Positions 1 to 9,465 of a stretch of DNA of 29,584 nt are shown piece by piece. The notes beneath the pieces were generated by a model. The model saw nothing but the letters and a program-made list of their open reading frames with translations. It was not told the DNA's origin and ran no database searches. The position numbers were made by a program, and so were the translations under genes. The first letter of the stretch is position 1. Every line of letters starts with the position of its first letter. This stretch comes from Rhizophagus prolifer (Eukaryota; Glomeromycota; Glomeromycetes; Glomerales; Glomeraceae), in assembly GCA_019425655.1 (NCBI GenBank), contig NQWY01033929.1:1-29584 (forward strand), given 5' to 3'.

Positions 1-2
1 GT

Positions 3-305
3 GCCCCAGCTAAAATCGATAAAGAAGCACAGCGTAAAGAAGCCGCGCGTCGTCGTGAACAAACTCGACCTATTCGTAAAAATATTGAAAAAGTTGAATC
101 TCAAATTGAAAAGCTACAGCCACAGCTAGCTAAGATTGAAGAAGCTTTAGCGGATAGCTCATTATATGAGGCTGCACGTAAAGATGATTTGCTTAAGCTG
201 ATGAATGAACAAACTGAACTCAAAGCTAAACTTGAGCAATATGAAGAGCAACTTTTAGAACTCATGATGGAACTTGAGGAAATGGAAGCCTCTTTCGAGA
301 ACTAA
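3..305 (+). CDS. C-terminal end of an ABC-F family ATPase (YheS-like), partial
   Basis: Only the last 100 residues and the stop are in the window; the gene enters from the left edge in frame 3. The visible part is charged and strongly helical, with heptad-like Lys/Glu/Leu/Gln runs, as in the C-terminal coiled-coil extension of ABC-F proteins. The segment ending LEEMEASFEN, with an upstream SSLYEAARKDDLLKLM stretch, resembles E. coli YheS more than Uup (comparison from memory). ABC-F proteins are soluble tandem-ATPase ribosome-associated translation factors, not transporters. Both ATPase domains are outside the window, so the subfamily cannot be confirmed here. A hairpin with a short T tract follows the stop. 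Confidence 0.75.
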   Translation, partial: APAKIDKEAQRKEAARRREQTRPIRKNIEKVESQIEKLQPQLAKIEEALADSSLYEAARKDDLLKLMNEQTELKAKLEQYEEQLLELMMELEEMEASFEN

Positions 306-311
306 GTTCTT

Positions 312-349
312 GCCTGTACTGGTATTTTTAAATAGCAGTACAGGCTTTT
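312..349 (+). terminator. Probable terminator of the ABC-F gene
   Basis: A perfect 10-bp inverted repeat, GCCTGTACTG (312-321) and CAGTACAGGC (336-345), has a 14-nt loop and is followed by a short T run. It starts 6 nt after the stop codon. The long loop and weak T tract keep confidence moderate. The following 220 bp up to the next gene are AT-rich and hold only weak promoter-like hexamers (for example TTGCCA at 484-489 and TAAATT at 507-512, 17 bp apart). Confidence 0.55.
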
Positions 350-571
350 AGTTCAAATAAGATCTTTATTTGCGCTACTATATAAAAATGTGAATGACTT
401 CGAATAATATTTCATTCAGCTGTTAAATTTTTGAGATAGATTCAAATTTGATAACATATAAAACTTAAGCTACATCTTAAGGGTTGCCATACACAGATAA
501 TTTAACTAAATTCTGTAACTTCGTTTTTACCCTTGTTTAGTAGGTATTTAATTCGGGATCAGACAAACTGA

Positions 572-1129
572 ATGAATTTTATTGATTTTATTACTAATTT
601 TGAACATTTTTTACCTATTTTAATTCAGGAGTATGGCGCATGGGTCTATGCCATCCTCTTTTTGATTATTTTTTCTGAAACAGCTTTTGTATTTATGTTC
701 TTTTTACCTGGGGACAGTTTACTTCTAACCGTTGGTGCTTTGTGTTCAGTGATTGAAATGATGCATCTAGGTTACATGATTACTTTGCTGACTGTAGCTG
801 CAACGCTTGGCTATATTGTGAACTATTCTATCGGTCGTCATTTTGGTAATAGAATTTTTGAAGCAAAATCACGTTTTATTAAGAAAGAGTATTTAAATAA
901 AACCAACCGTTATTTCTTACAACACGGTGGCAAAACTATTCTTCTGGCACGTTTTATTCCTTTTGCACGTTCTTTCGCACCATTAGCTGCGGGCTCTAGC
1001 AATATGAGTTATGGAAAATTTTTAATCTATAATGTCGCTGGAGCTATTTTGTGGATTTGTATTCTCTTAACAGCAGGATATTTATTTGGCCACGCGCTCA
1101 TTCAGGTTACAGACTTAGTAGAAAATTAA
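572..1129 (+). CDS. DedA family inner-membrane protein
   Basis: A 185-residue polytopic membrane protein of the DedA/SNARE-associated family. Members are needed for envelope homeostasis, and several act as undecaprenyl-phosphate or phospholipid flippases/scramblases. The family signature is intact: acidic residues E36 (IIFSETAF) and D48 (FLPGDSLL), and the motif ARFIPFARSFAPLAAG with R127 and R133. These four match, at a constant offset of 3, the essential E39, D51, R130 and R136 known from E. coli YqjA. Hydrophobic segments lie at about 22-45, 62-86, 122-142 and 150-175. The ATG at 572 is preceded by only a weak purine stretch. A strong hairpin follows, shared with the convergent cytochrome gene. 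The exact transported lipid cannot be read from the sequence. Confidence 0.9.
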   Translation: MNFIDFITNFEHFLPILIQEYGAWVYAILFLIIFSETAFVFMFFLPGDSLLLTVGALCSVIEMMHLGYMITLLTVAATLGYIVNYSIGRHFGNRIFEAKSRFIKKEYLNKTNRYFLQHGGKTILLARFIPFARSFAPLAAGSSNMSYGKFLIYNVAGAILWICILLTAGYLFGHALIQVTDLVEN

Positions 1130-1160
1130 TCTTTTTGAAATTTAGTACCTTCAAATGAAT

Positions 1161-1192
1161 AAAGGGAATGATTGAATCATTCCCTTTATTTT
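1161..1192. terminator. Bidirectional terminator between dedA and the cytochrome b562 gene
   Basis: A near-perfect palindrome (AAAGGGAATGATT at 1161-1173 and AATCATTCCCTTT at 1175-1187) is followed by a T-rich tail on the plus strand. A-rich DNA on its left gives T-rich sequence on the minus strand. It sits between two convergent genes, so it can end both. Confidence 0.8.
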
Positions 1193-1210
1193 ATTTAGAT
1201 AAAAATGAAG

Positions 1211-1603
1211 TTATCTAAATTTCTTATGATTTTCATTACGGATATTAACTAAATTGATTGCTTCCGTTTTTGCTTGGTCTAATTGACCCTTATTTACCAA
1301 AACTGTAACACGATCAATCTCAGCAACTAACTGATCTAAACCTGCTTGATATTGCTTTACCTGTACATTTTCAGGCGGTAACCCCTCCAACTTATGAGGT
1401 AAAGATTTTTTTGAAGATAATGCTGCCTGACGCATAATCACAAGCTGCTGTTTTGCGTTATTGAGATCTTTCGCTTCAGCAAAGGCTTTTGTGCTCTTTG
1501 CTAAAGTTTTCATGTCGGCTTCCAAGTCAGCTGCAAATGCAGAATGACTTACTAAAGCCGCACATGAAATCAGCATACTTGCTAAAATTTTTTGACTCAT
1601 CAT
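1211..1603 (-). CDS. cybC: Periplasmic cytochrome b562
   Basis: A 130-residue precursor of a four-helix-bundle soluble haem protein of the periplasm. A signal peptide (Lys5, hydrophobic core, SAFA cleavage site) would release a protein starting ADLEADM at residue 25. That gives a mature length of 106, the same as E. coli cytochrome b562. The two axial haem ligands fall at exactly the E. coli positions: Met7 (precursor M31) and His102 (H126, in RNENHKKFR). No CXXCH motif is present, so haem is probably bound non-covalently. Two ATGs are adjacent (1603 and 1600); the GGGAG sequence fits the second slightly better. It lies 37 nt downstream of gyrB on the same strand. The physiological electron partner is unknown even in E. 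coli. Confidence 0.85.
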   Translation of the reverse strand: MMSQKILASMLISCAALVSHSAFAADLEADMKTLAKSTKAFAEAKDLNNAKQQLVIMRQAALSSKKSLPHKLEGLPPENVQVKQYQAGLDQLVAEIDRVTVLVNKGQLDQAKTEAINLVNIRNENHKKFR

Positions 1604-1640
1604 CTTCTCTCCCTAGACTGATTTAGAATCTAGCTATCAA

Positions 1641-4118
<2,478 letters not shown>

Positions 4119-4161
4119 CTAGCAAATATAGGTTTATTCAAAGATGGGTAACATCAAAAAA

Positions 4162-5244
4162 TTATGGTGAAGCAAGACTAACTTGACCGGATTCAACATT
4201 GAATAATTGATATGAAATGGACAGATCATGTAAGTGTTTTTTTACCGAAGCATGATCTAAAGTTGTCATAAAAACCTGGCTACCAAGTTGGCTTAATCGT
4301 TCAATTAAACGTTGTTGTGCGGTTAAGTCTAATTCTGCTGTCAGATCATCTAATAATACCACAGTTTCCTTATTACTCGCATGCAACATTGCAATTTGTG
4401 ACAGTTTTAAAGCAATAATCAGGAGTTTTTTCTGACCTCTTGATAAAACATCATCTGCATGTCCAAAGGGTGTTTTTAAGCGCAAATCAGCTCGATGTGG
4501 ACCATACTCTGTATAACGTCTTTCAATGTCTTTTTGATGCTGATTTAACAAGTCTTGCATGAGTCCCTGCTCAGTATGAAAACCTGGGCTATATTCCAGT
4601 TCAATCTCTAAATCAGGCAGCAATTGACTTAAGTCATTTTGAAAATAAACATTCCATTGTTCTACGATGCTTAAACGCTGAGAGTGTAAAATTTCACCAT
4701 AATCACTCAACATTTTGTTCCACGGCTCTAAATCAGCCAAAGAAAGATTGCGTCTTGTTTTGAGTAAGGTATTTCGCTGTTTTAATGCACGGGAGTAGTA
4801 TTGCCATGCAAAATAAAATTCAGGTTCCACGTGGAACATCAGCCAATCTAGAAGCTGACGTCTTGGCTTAGCGCCATGATCAATAATATCTGTACTTTGG
4901 GGGTCGATATGCTGTAAAGGAAGTAATTTGGCGAGCTGACCTTGTGTTGCCACCGTATCGCCATTCACTTTCATCAACTGCTCACCAGAAGCAAGTTTCT
5001 GCATACCGATTTTTTCAGTCACCGATTGGGCAAATACAATCGCGTCGTCAGCTTCATACTGAATATAATTCTTTGGAATATGTGTACGAAATGAACGACC
5101 TGTTGCAAGCAAATGAATTGCTTCCAGAATTGAAGTTTTTCCTGAACCGTTGGCGCCATAAAAAACATTAAACGGTTGCAAACCATGGAGTGCAACCGTT
5201 TTTAAATTACGCACACGTTCTATGTTTAAACGCGTAAGATGCAT
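4162..5244 (-). CDS. recF: DNA replication/repair protein RecF
   Basis: A 360-residue SMC-like ATPase that, with RecO and RecR, loads RecA at single-strand gaps. Visible motifs are Walker [10 protein letters not shown] (30-38), the ABC signature LSRGQ (about 267-271) and Walker B VVLLDD (295-300), followed by LTAELD. It starts 14 nt after the dnaN stop. The spacer (TTTGGTTTAATTCT) has no recognisable Shine-Dalgarno sequence, which suggests translational coupling to dnaN or low initiation. The codons for the conserved FHVE residues contain a ParB-type palindrome (see the parS entry). Confidence 0.97.
   Translation of the reverse strand: MHLTRLNIERVRNLKTVALHGLQPFNVFYGANGSGKTSILEAIHLLATGRSFRTHIPKNYIQYEADDAIVFAQSVTEKIGMQKLASGEQLMKVNGDTVATQGQLAKLLPLQHIDPQSTDIIDHGAKPRRQLLDWLMFHVEPEFYFAWQYYSRALKQRNTLLKTRRNLSLADLEPWNKMLSDYGEILHSQRLSIVEQWNVYFQNDLSQLLPDLEIELEYSPGFHTEQGLMQDLLNQHQKDIERRYTEYGPHRADLRLKTPFGHADDVLSRGQKKLLIIALKLSQIAMLHASNKETVVLLDDLTAELDLTAQQRLIERLSQLGSQVFMTTLDHASVKKHLHDLSISYQLFNVESGQVSLASP
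4823..4838. promoter_or_regulatory. parS: Candidate parS (ParB-binding) site inside recF
   Basis: Positions 4824-4837 read GTTCCACGTGGAAC, a perfect 14-bp palindrome identical to the Pseudomonas parS core and close to the Bacillus consensus TGTTNCACGTGAAACA. Origin-proximal parS sites recruit ParB/Spo0J and hence ParA and SMC for chromosome segregation. Caution: TTCCACGTGGAA also encodes the conserved RecF residues Phe-His-Val-Glu, so part of the match could be coding constraint. The second, intergenic site at 13106 makes a functional role more likely. Confidence 0.65.
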
Positions 5245-5258
5245 AGAATTAAACCAAA

Positions 5259-6407
5259 TTAAACACGCATCGGCATAACAACGTAAGTCTGATCAGGGTG
5301 AGCTGGATCTTGTACCAATACTGATTGGTTCGCTTCAGTCATGCTCATGTTGACATCATCACCATCTAATACGCCTAATACATCAAGTAAATATTGAGCA
5401 TTAAATGACATTTCTAATGGTGAATTTTGATATTGGATTGCTAAATCTTCAATCGCTTCATCTTGTTCAGGGTTATTTGCACGCAGCTGCAAAGAATCTT
5501 GATTAAAGTTTAAGAAAACACCACGTAATTTTTCATTACTTAAAATTGCGACACGCTGTAATGATTGCTTAAATACATCATGACCAATCAAAACATGTTT
5601 ATCACCACCACGTGGAATCACACGGCGGTAATCAGGGAATTTTCCGTCAATCAATTTCGTCGTAAAACGAACGGTAATATCACCTTGTTCTTTATCACGA
5701 CTTGGCGTATTAATCGTCACATTTAATAATTCACGGCCAATAAGCAAGGTAAGTTGCTCATCTTCAATACTGAGTAAACGCTGTAATTCACCAACAGCTT
5801 TACGCGGCACAATTGCTTGTACTAATTGAGATGAACTAGAAGAAGCCAAAATTTCACAAAGAGCAAGACGGTGGCCATCAGTTGTTACTGCACGTAATTG
5901 ATTTTCATCAATTTCTAACAAAGTACCTGTTAAATAAAAACGTACATCTTGTACAGCCATCGCAAAAGCAGTTTTTTCAAATAAACGCTTTAATTCACGT
6001 TGAGTCACCTGTACTTGCGTACCTTGGCTATTCTCAGTATTGAGTAACGGATAATCTTCAGCTGGCAGAGTACCTAATACAAAACGGCTATTACCAGACT
6101 TTAAAATACATCGTTGATCTTCAGTAATTTGTAAATCAATTAATGCAGCTGCAGGCAAAGATTTACAGATGTCCATCAACTTACGCGCAGGAACAGTCGT
6201 TTCACCTGCTTCAAGGCACGCCCCTTCTGATAAAGCAGTACTCGCCACCAGTTCAACTTCTAAATCCGAACCCGTAATGGTGAGTGCTTGACCATTAGTC
6301 TGAATTTTGACGTTTGAAAGAATATTCAAGGTATGACGACGTTCTACCGCACCGACAACATGCGATAAAACATTGAGTAAACTTTCTTTAGCGATTTTCA
6401 AACGCAC
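5259..6407 (-). CDS. dnaN: DNA polymerase III beta sliding clamp
   Basis: A 382-residue processivity clamp; the dimeric ring tethers polymerase III and many repair factors to DNA. The family start [22 protein letters not shown] and the C-terminal YVVMPMRV ending are both recognisable. The length is slightly above E. coli (366). The start codon is GTG at 6407-6405, supported by AGAGGA seven nucleotides upstream; a nearby ATG at 6413 is out of frame. It is 97 nt downstream of dnaA and 14 nt upstream of recF, so probably in one transcript. Confidence 0.97.
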   Translation of the reverse strand: MRLKIAKESLLNVLSHVVGAVERRHTLNILSNVKIQTNGQALTITGSDLEVELVASTALSEGACLEAGETTVPARKLMDICKSLPAAALIDLQITEDQRCILKSGNSRFVLGTLPAEDYPLLNTENSQGTQVQVTQRELKRLFEKTAFAMAVQDVRFYLTGTLLEIDENQLRAVTTDGHRLALCEILASSSSSQLVQAIVPRKAVGELQRLLSIEDEQLTLLIGRELLNVTINTPSRDKEQGDITVRFTTKLIDGKFPDYRRVIPRGGDKHVLIGHDVFKQSLQRVAILSNEKLRGVFLNFNQDSLQLRANNPEQDEAIEDLAIQYQNSPLEMSFNAQYLLDVLGVLDGDDVNMSMTEANQSVLVQDPAHPDQTYVVMPMRV

Positions 6408-6504
6408 GATTCATTCCTCTAGCAACTTGGAGCAAACATTTCATTTTTTAGCTGTGTACTATGCTGCACTTATGGAGACTTTGCAACAACGTCTTATGAT
6501 TTCA

Positions 6505-7902
6505 TTAACTCTGAAGAAGACGTAATAAGTTCTTATAATCTTCGTCAAAGATAGGATCTTCTTCCCGCAAACTAACCACTTTTTCACACGCATGCATTAC
6601 GGTGCTATGGTCTCGTCCACCAAAAGCCATTCCGATTTCCGGAAAACTATCACCCGTCAATTCACGAGCAAGACCCATCGCCAATTGACGTGGTCGTGCA
6701 TAAATTCGTGTTCGTTTTGGACCAACTAATTCTTTTAACGGGATACGGAAATATTCACTCACCACGCGTTGTATATTTTCTACACTAATTGTACGTGCAC
6801 GAATCGCCAATACATCTTTTAAAGACTCTCGTACGACATCAAGGTCAATCGGAGCACCTTTAAAACGTGAAATTGCAACCACTTTATTCAACGCACCTTC
6901 AAGTTCACGTACGTTCGCTACCACTTGTTGAGCAATAAATAATGCACAGTTTCTAGGTAAATCAACGCCACTATTTTCAGCTTTTTTAAGTAAAATTTCG
7001 ATTCGTGTTTCAATATCTGGCGGTTCAACACCTACTGATAGACCCCAAGAAAAACGAGAAACCAATCGAGGGTCAAGTTCTGTTAATTCTTTAGGATATC
7101 GATCAGAGGTTAAAATAATTTGTTTAGATTCATCAAGTAAGGCGTTAAATGTATAAAAGAATTCAACAAGACTAGCTTCTTTACCAGCCAAAAGGTGAAT
7201 ATCATCAACTAATAATAAATCTAGAGAACGACAATTTTTCTTAAATTCTTCAACCTTTCCTTTTTGTAAGGAACTCACAAAATCCTGTACAAAACTTTCC
7301 GAAGTCATATACATGACTCTCGCATTCGGCTTAGCTTGGAGCAATGCATTACCAACTGCTTGCATTAAGTGAGTTTTACCAAGGCCCGTTGGGCCATATA
7401 AAAACAAAGGATTGTGTTGAGATGCACCTAATTGCGTTAAAACCTTCCTGCATGTTTCAGCAGCCATCTGGTTAGAACGGCCTTCAACAAATAAAGAAAA
7501 TGTAAATTGTGGATTTAAAAGCTTCTTTTTTGATGTTTTAGGATTAACAACATTATTAGCAACAGCTTCTACTTCCTTTTTAACCTTAACAGGTTGAGCT
7601 ACAGGAGCAGTCTGTAAAGCTGCTGTAGTAGTTGCAGGTTGCTCATTAGAAGACAAAATACTACCAGGGCGGGAATCGACCAAGATTTCAACTTGACGCA
7701 CTCGTCCTTCTGACAATTGTTCTGCCAATATAGAAATTAACTCTAAATGATTCTCTTGAATATAACGCGTCCAATAAGGATTAGGAGCATATAGACGTAG
7801 TATACCCTCCACTTCTTCAGCTACTAAAGGGCGAATCCACATCGCAAAGACGTTATCAGAGAGCTCTTGTCGCAAGCGAGTTAAGCAGTCTGTCCAAAGC
7901 AT
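6505..7902 (-). CDS. dnaA: Chromosomal replication initiator DnaA
   Basis: A 465-residue AAA+ initiator that binds DnaA boxes and melts oriC. Domain I is about 1-80, with the WIRPL signature. Domain II is a Thr/Ala/Val/Lys-rich linker (about 85-128). Domain III carries Walker A GPTGLGKT (170-177) and Walker B LLLVDDIH (D233-D234). Domain IV ends with the DnaA-box recognition motif GRDHSTVMHACEKV (about 429-442). The ATG at 7902 is preceded by AGGGGATACAC. A good promoter with a DnaA box in its spacer lies 74-102 nt upstream, which predicts autoregulation. Confidence 0.98.
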   Translation of the reverse strand: MLWTDCLTRLRQELSDNVFAMWIRPLVAEEVEGILRLYAPNPYWTRYIQENHLELISILAEQLSEGRVRQVEILVDSRPGSILSSNEQPATTTAALQTAPVAQPVKVKKEVEAVANNVVNPKTSKKKLLNPQFTFSLFVEGRSNQMAAETCRKVLTQLGASQHNPLFLYGPTGLGKTHLMQAVGNALLQAKPNARVMYMTSESFVQDFVSSLQKGKVEEFKKNCRSLDLLLVDDIHLLAGKEASLVEFFYTFNALLDESKQIILTSDRYPKELTELDPRLVSRFSWGLSVGVEPPDIETRIEILLKKAENSGVDLPRNCALFIAQQVVANVRELEGALNKVVAISRFKGAPIDLDVVRESLKDVLAIRARTISVENIQRVVSEYFRIPLKELVGPKRTRIYARPRQLAMGLARELTGDSFPEIGMAFGGRDHSTVMHACEKVVSLREEDPIFDEDYKNLLRLLQS

Positions 7903-7975
7903 GTGTATCCCCTATGTCTGCGTTTTAAATTCAAATCATTTAAAGATTAACCCTTCCTGATAAGAAGGGGTCGCC

Positions 7976-8004
7976 ATTCTACCCAAGTTATCCACATCTG
8001 TCAT
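7976..8004 (-). promoter_or_regulatory. dnaA promoter with an internal DnaA box
   Basis: Read on the minus strand: -35 ATGACA (8004-7999), a 17-bp spacer, and -10 TAGAAT (7981-7976). The spacer contains a perfect DnaA box (TTATCCACA on the plus strand, 7988-7996). DnaA binding there should occlude RNA polymerase, matching the known logic of dnaA autorepression. The leader of about 70 nt holds a small hairpin (CCCTTC at 7951-7956, GAAGGG at 7964-7969) and one copy of the TTTRAATTYAAA palindrome (7924-7935). Confidence 0.7.
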
Positions 8005-8503
8005 GACGATTTCAGTTGATTTTGTCTAAAAAGAAAACTCTTGTGAATAAATTTAAATTCAAAACCAATTGTGAATAACTTTTTGCACATCCTGTGGATA
8101 AATTAACACATAAACTTATCCACAATCTATAAAGTTAATAAAAACAGAGTTATCAACAACTCAAATATATGTTTTTTAAATTTAAAACCACGAAATCCAC
8201 AGAAAAAGTCCACACTAATAAGAATAAATTTAAATTTTAAAATTTGAATTTATTTAATAGGATCGAATCAAATTGTGGATAACTAAAAAATATGAATTTA
8301 AATTCAAATATACCAAACTAGAACCACTTTGACATCTTGGTTTGTTGATAAGTATGTAAATAAGAAGTGTATATGTTAAAAGTCTGAATAAAAATAAACA
8401 ATTACTTTGTGCATAACTCTTAAGTAAGAAAAAGTAGCTAGATATAAACAGAAGGTAGGAAAGTAAAAATTTGACTTAAATACAAAACTTTCTCGGTTTT
8501 TCA

Positions 8504-8532
8504 TTGACAGCGTAAACATTGCACAATAAAAT
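8504..8532 (+). promoter_or_regulatory. rpmH operon promoter (sigma-70 type)
   Basis: -35 TTGACA (8504-8509), a 17-bp spacer and -10 TAAAAT (8527-8532): a near-consensus vegetative promoter, 41 bp upstream of the rpmH start codon. It fits high expression of a ribosomal protein operon. Confidence 0.85.
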
Positions 8533-8572
8533 CGCGGACCTTTATAGAAAGATCATTTTTGGGAGTTTCAAT

Positions 8573-8707
8573 ATGAAACGTACTTTCCAACCATCTGAAT
8601 TAAAGCGTAAGCGCGTTCATGGTTTCCGTGCTCGTATGGCAACTAAAGCTGGTCGTCAAGTTTTAGCTCGTCGTCGTGCAAAAGGTCGTCATAGCTTAAC
8701 TGTTTAA
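8573..8707 (+). CDS. rpmH: 50S ribosomal protein L34
   Basis: A 44-residue, highly basic ribosomal protein with the full family signature: MKRTFQPS start, [12 protein letters not shown] and the RRRAKGR region. The start is the ATG at 8573, preceded by GGGAG at a good distance. A longer in-frame reading from 8519 would begin inside the promoter and is not credible. It is the first gene of rpmH-rnpA-yidD-yidC. Confidence 0.98.
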
Positions 8708-8736
8708 TTACTGTTAGCTGACCAGACTTGGGTGTG

Positions 8737-9129
8737 ATGGCACTTTACAGTTTTAGCACAGATCGTCGTGTACGCTGTGCTGCAGATTATAAAAGTGTAT
8801 TTGATGGTGCGCTTTTTAAAGTGCATCAGCCCCATTTTTTATTTCTTGCAAAATTCACCGAACAGCCTAATAGCCGTTTGGGTATTGTCGTTGCTAAGAA
8901 AAAAGTGCGCCGTGCGCATGAAAGAAATCGAATAAAGCGTCTTGCCCGTGAGAGCTTTCGTCTTAATCAGCCGAAATTTGGGTTAGACATAGATGTTGTT
9001 GTAATGCCTAAAGTTGGTATTGAAACGATTACGAATGCTGAGCTATATCAACAATTAGATTTTGCTTGGCAAAAATTACAACGCTTGGCAAAAAAACATT
9101 CTAAAGTTGTCCCAACCTCGCAGAACTAA
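8737..9129 (+). CDS. rnpA: Ribonuclease P protein component
   Basis: The protein subunit of RNase P, which binds the catalytic RNA and 5'-leader of pre-tRNA. It has 130 residues and is basic. The RNR signature is visible in [18 protein letters not shown], following the typical [13 protein letters not shown] strand. I take ATG 8737 as the start; in-frame TTG (8728) and GTG (8734) lie just upstream, and no strong ribosome-binding site separates them. It lies 29 nt after rpmH. The rpmH-rnpA gap holds no promoter or terminator, so the two are co-transcribed. Confidence 0.97.
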   Translation: MALYSFSTDRRVRCAADYKSVFDGALFKVHQPHFLFLAKFTEQPNSRLGIVVAKKKVRRAHERNRIKRLARESFRLNQPKFGLDIDVVVMPKVGIETITNAELYQQLDFAWQKLQRLAKKHSKVVPTSQN

Positions 9130-9139
9130 GAGATGACCA

Positions 9140-9460
9140 ATGGTTCGTATTTTGCGTTGGTTGATTCGTCTGTATCAAATTGCGATTAGTCCGCTTCTTG
9201 GACCCCGTTGTCGTTATATTCCAACTTGTTCCCAATATGCGATAGAAGCATTACAAACTCATGGTGCAATTAAAGGCGTTTGGTTATCTTCTAAACGTAT
9301 TTGCCGTTGTCATCCATGGGGAGGATCCGGATATGATCCGGTACCGCCAAAAGCAATTCGTTTTATTTCGTTTCATCAAATAGATTCTCAAACGCATCAT
9401 GTTGCTGTACCCTTTCGTGATCGTTTAATGAAGCAAAATCTCTCTAACCATTTGGGGTAA
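9140..9460 (+). CDS. yidD: Membrane protein insertion efficiency factor YidD
   Basis: A 106-residue member of the YidD family (PF01809), which assists YidC-dependent insertion of inner-membrane proteins. The N-terminus is an amphipathic/hydrophobic helix ([21 protein letters not shown]). Then come the hallmark [18 protein letters not shown] and [15 protein letters not shown] motifs with their conserved cysteines. The tail after the PPKA motif is variable, as usual. It is 10 nt after rnpA and 5 nt before yidC, in the standard operon order. Confidence 0.95.
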   Translation: MVRILRWLIRLYQIAISPLLGPRCRYIPTCSQYAIEALQTHGAIKGVWLSSKRICRCHPWGGSGYDPVPPKAIRFISFHQIDSQTHHVAVPFRDRLMKQNLSNHLG

Positions 9461-9465
9461 TAGAT

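Larger units (their letters stand above)
7903..8572. other. oriC: Chromosomal replication origin (oriC)
   Basis: The 670-bp gene-free, AT-rich gap between dnaA and rpmH. Perfect DnaA boxes (TTATCCACA, either strand) are at 7988-7996, 8093-8101, 8116-8124 and 8274-8282. The pair 8093/8116 is inverted, with 14 bp between boxes. One-mismatch boxes are at 8042-8050 and 8070-8078 (TTATTCACA), 8150-8158 and 8343-8351 (TTATCAACA), and 8409-8417 (TTATGCACA). A/T-only runs around 8165-8260 are the best candidate unwinding element. Exact copies of TTTRAATTYAAA lie at 7924, 8052, 8175 and 8297. The dnaA and rpmH promoters face outwards from it. The placement dnaA-oriC-rpmH is also seen in Pseudomonas. 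Confidence 0.9.

Noticed and set aside
8519-8572. Longer N-terminus for L34 starting at 8519
   Set aside because: The codons run through the -10 box and leader of the rpmH promoter. The 44-residue form from 8573 has a ribosome-binding site and the universal family start.
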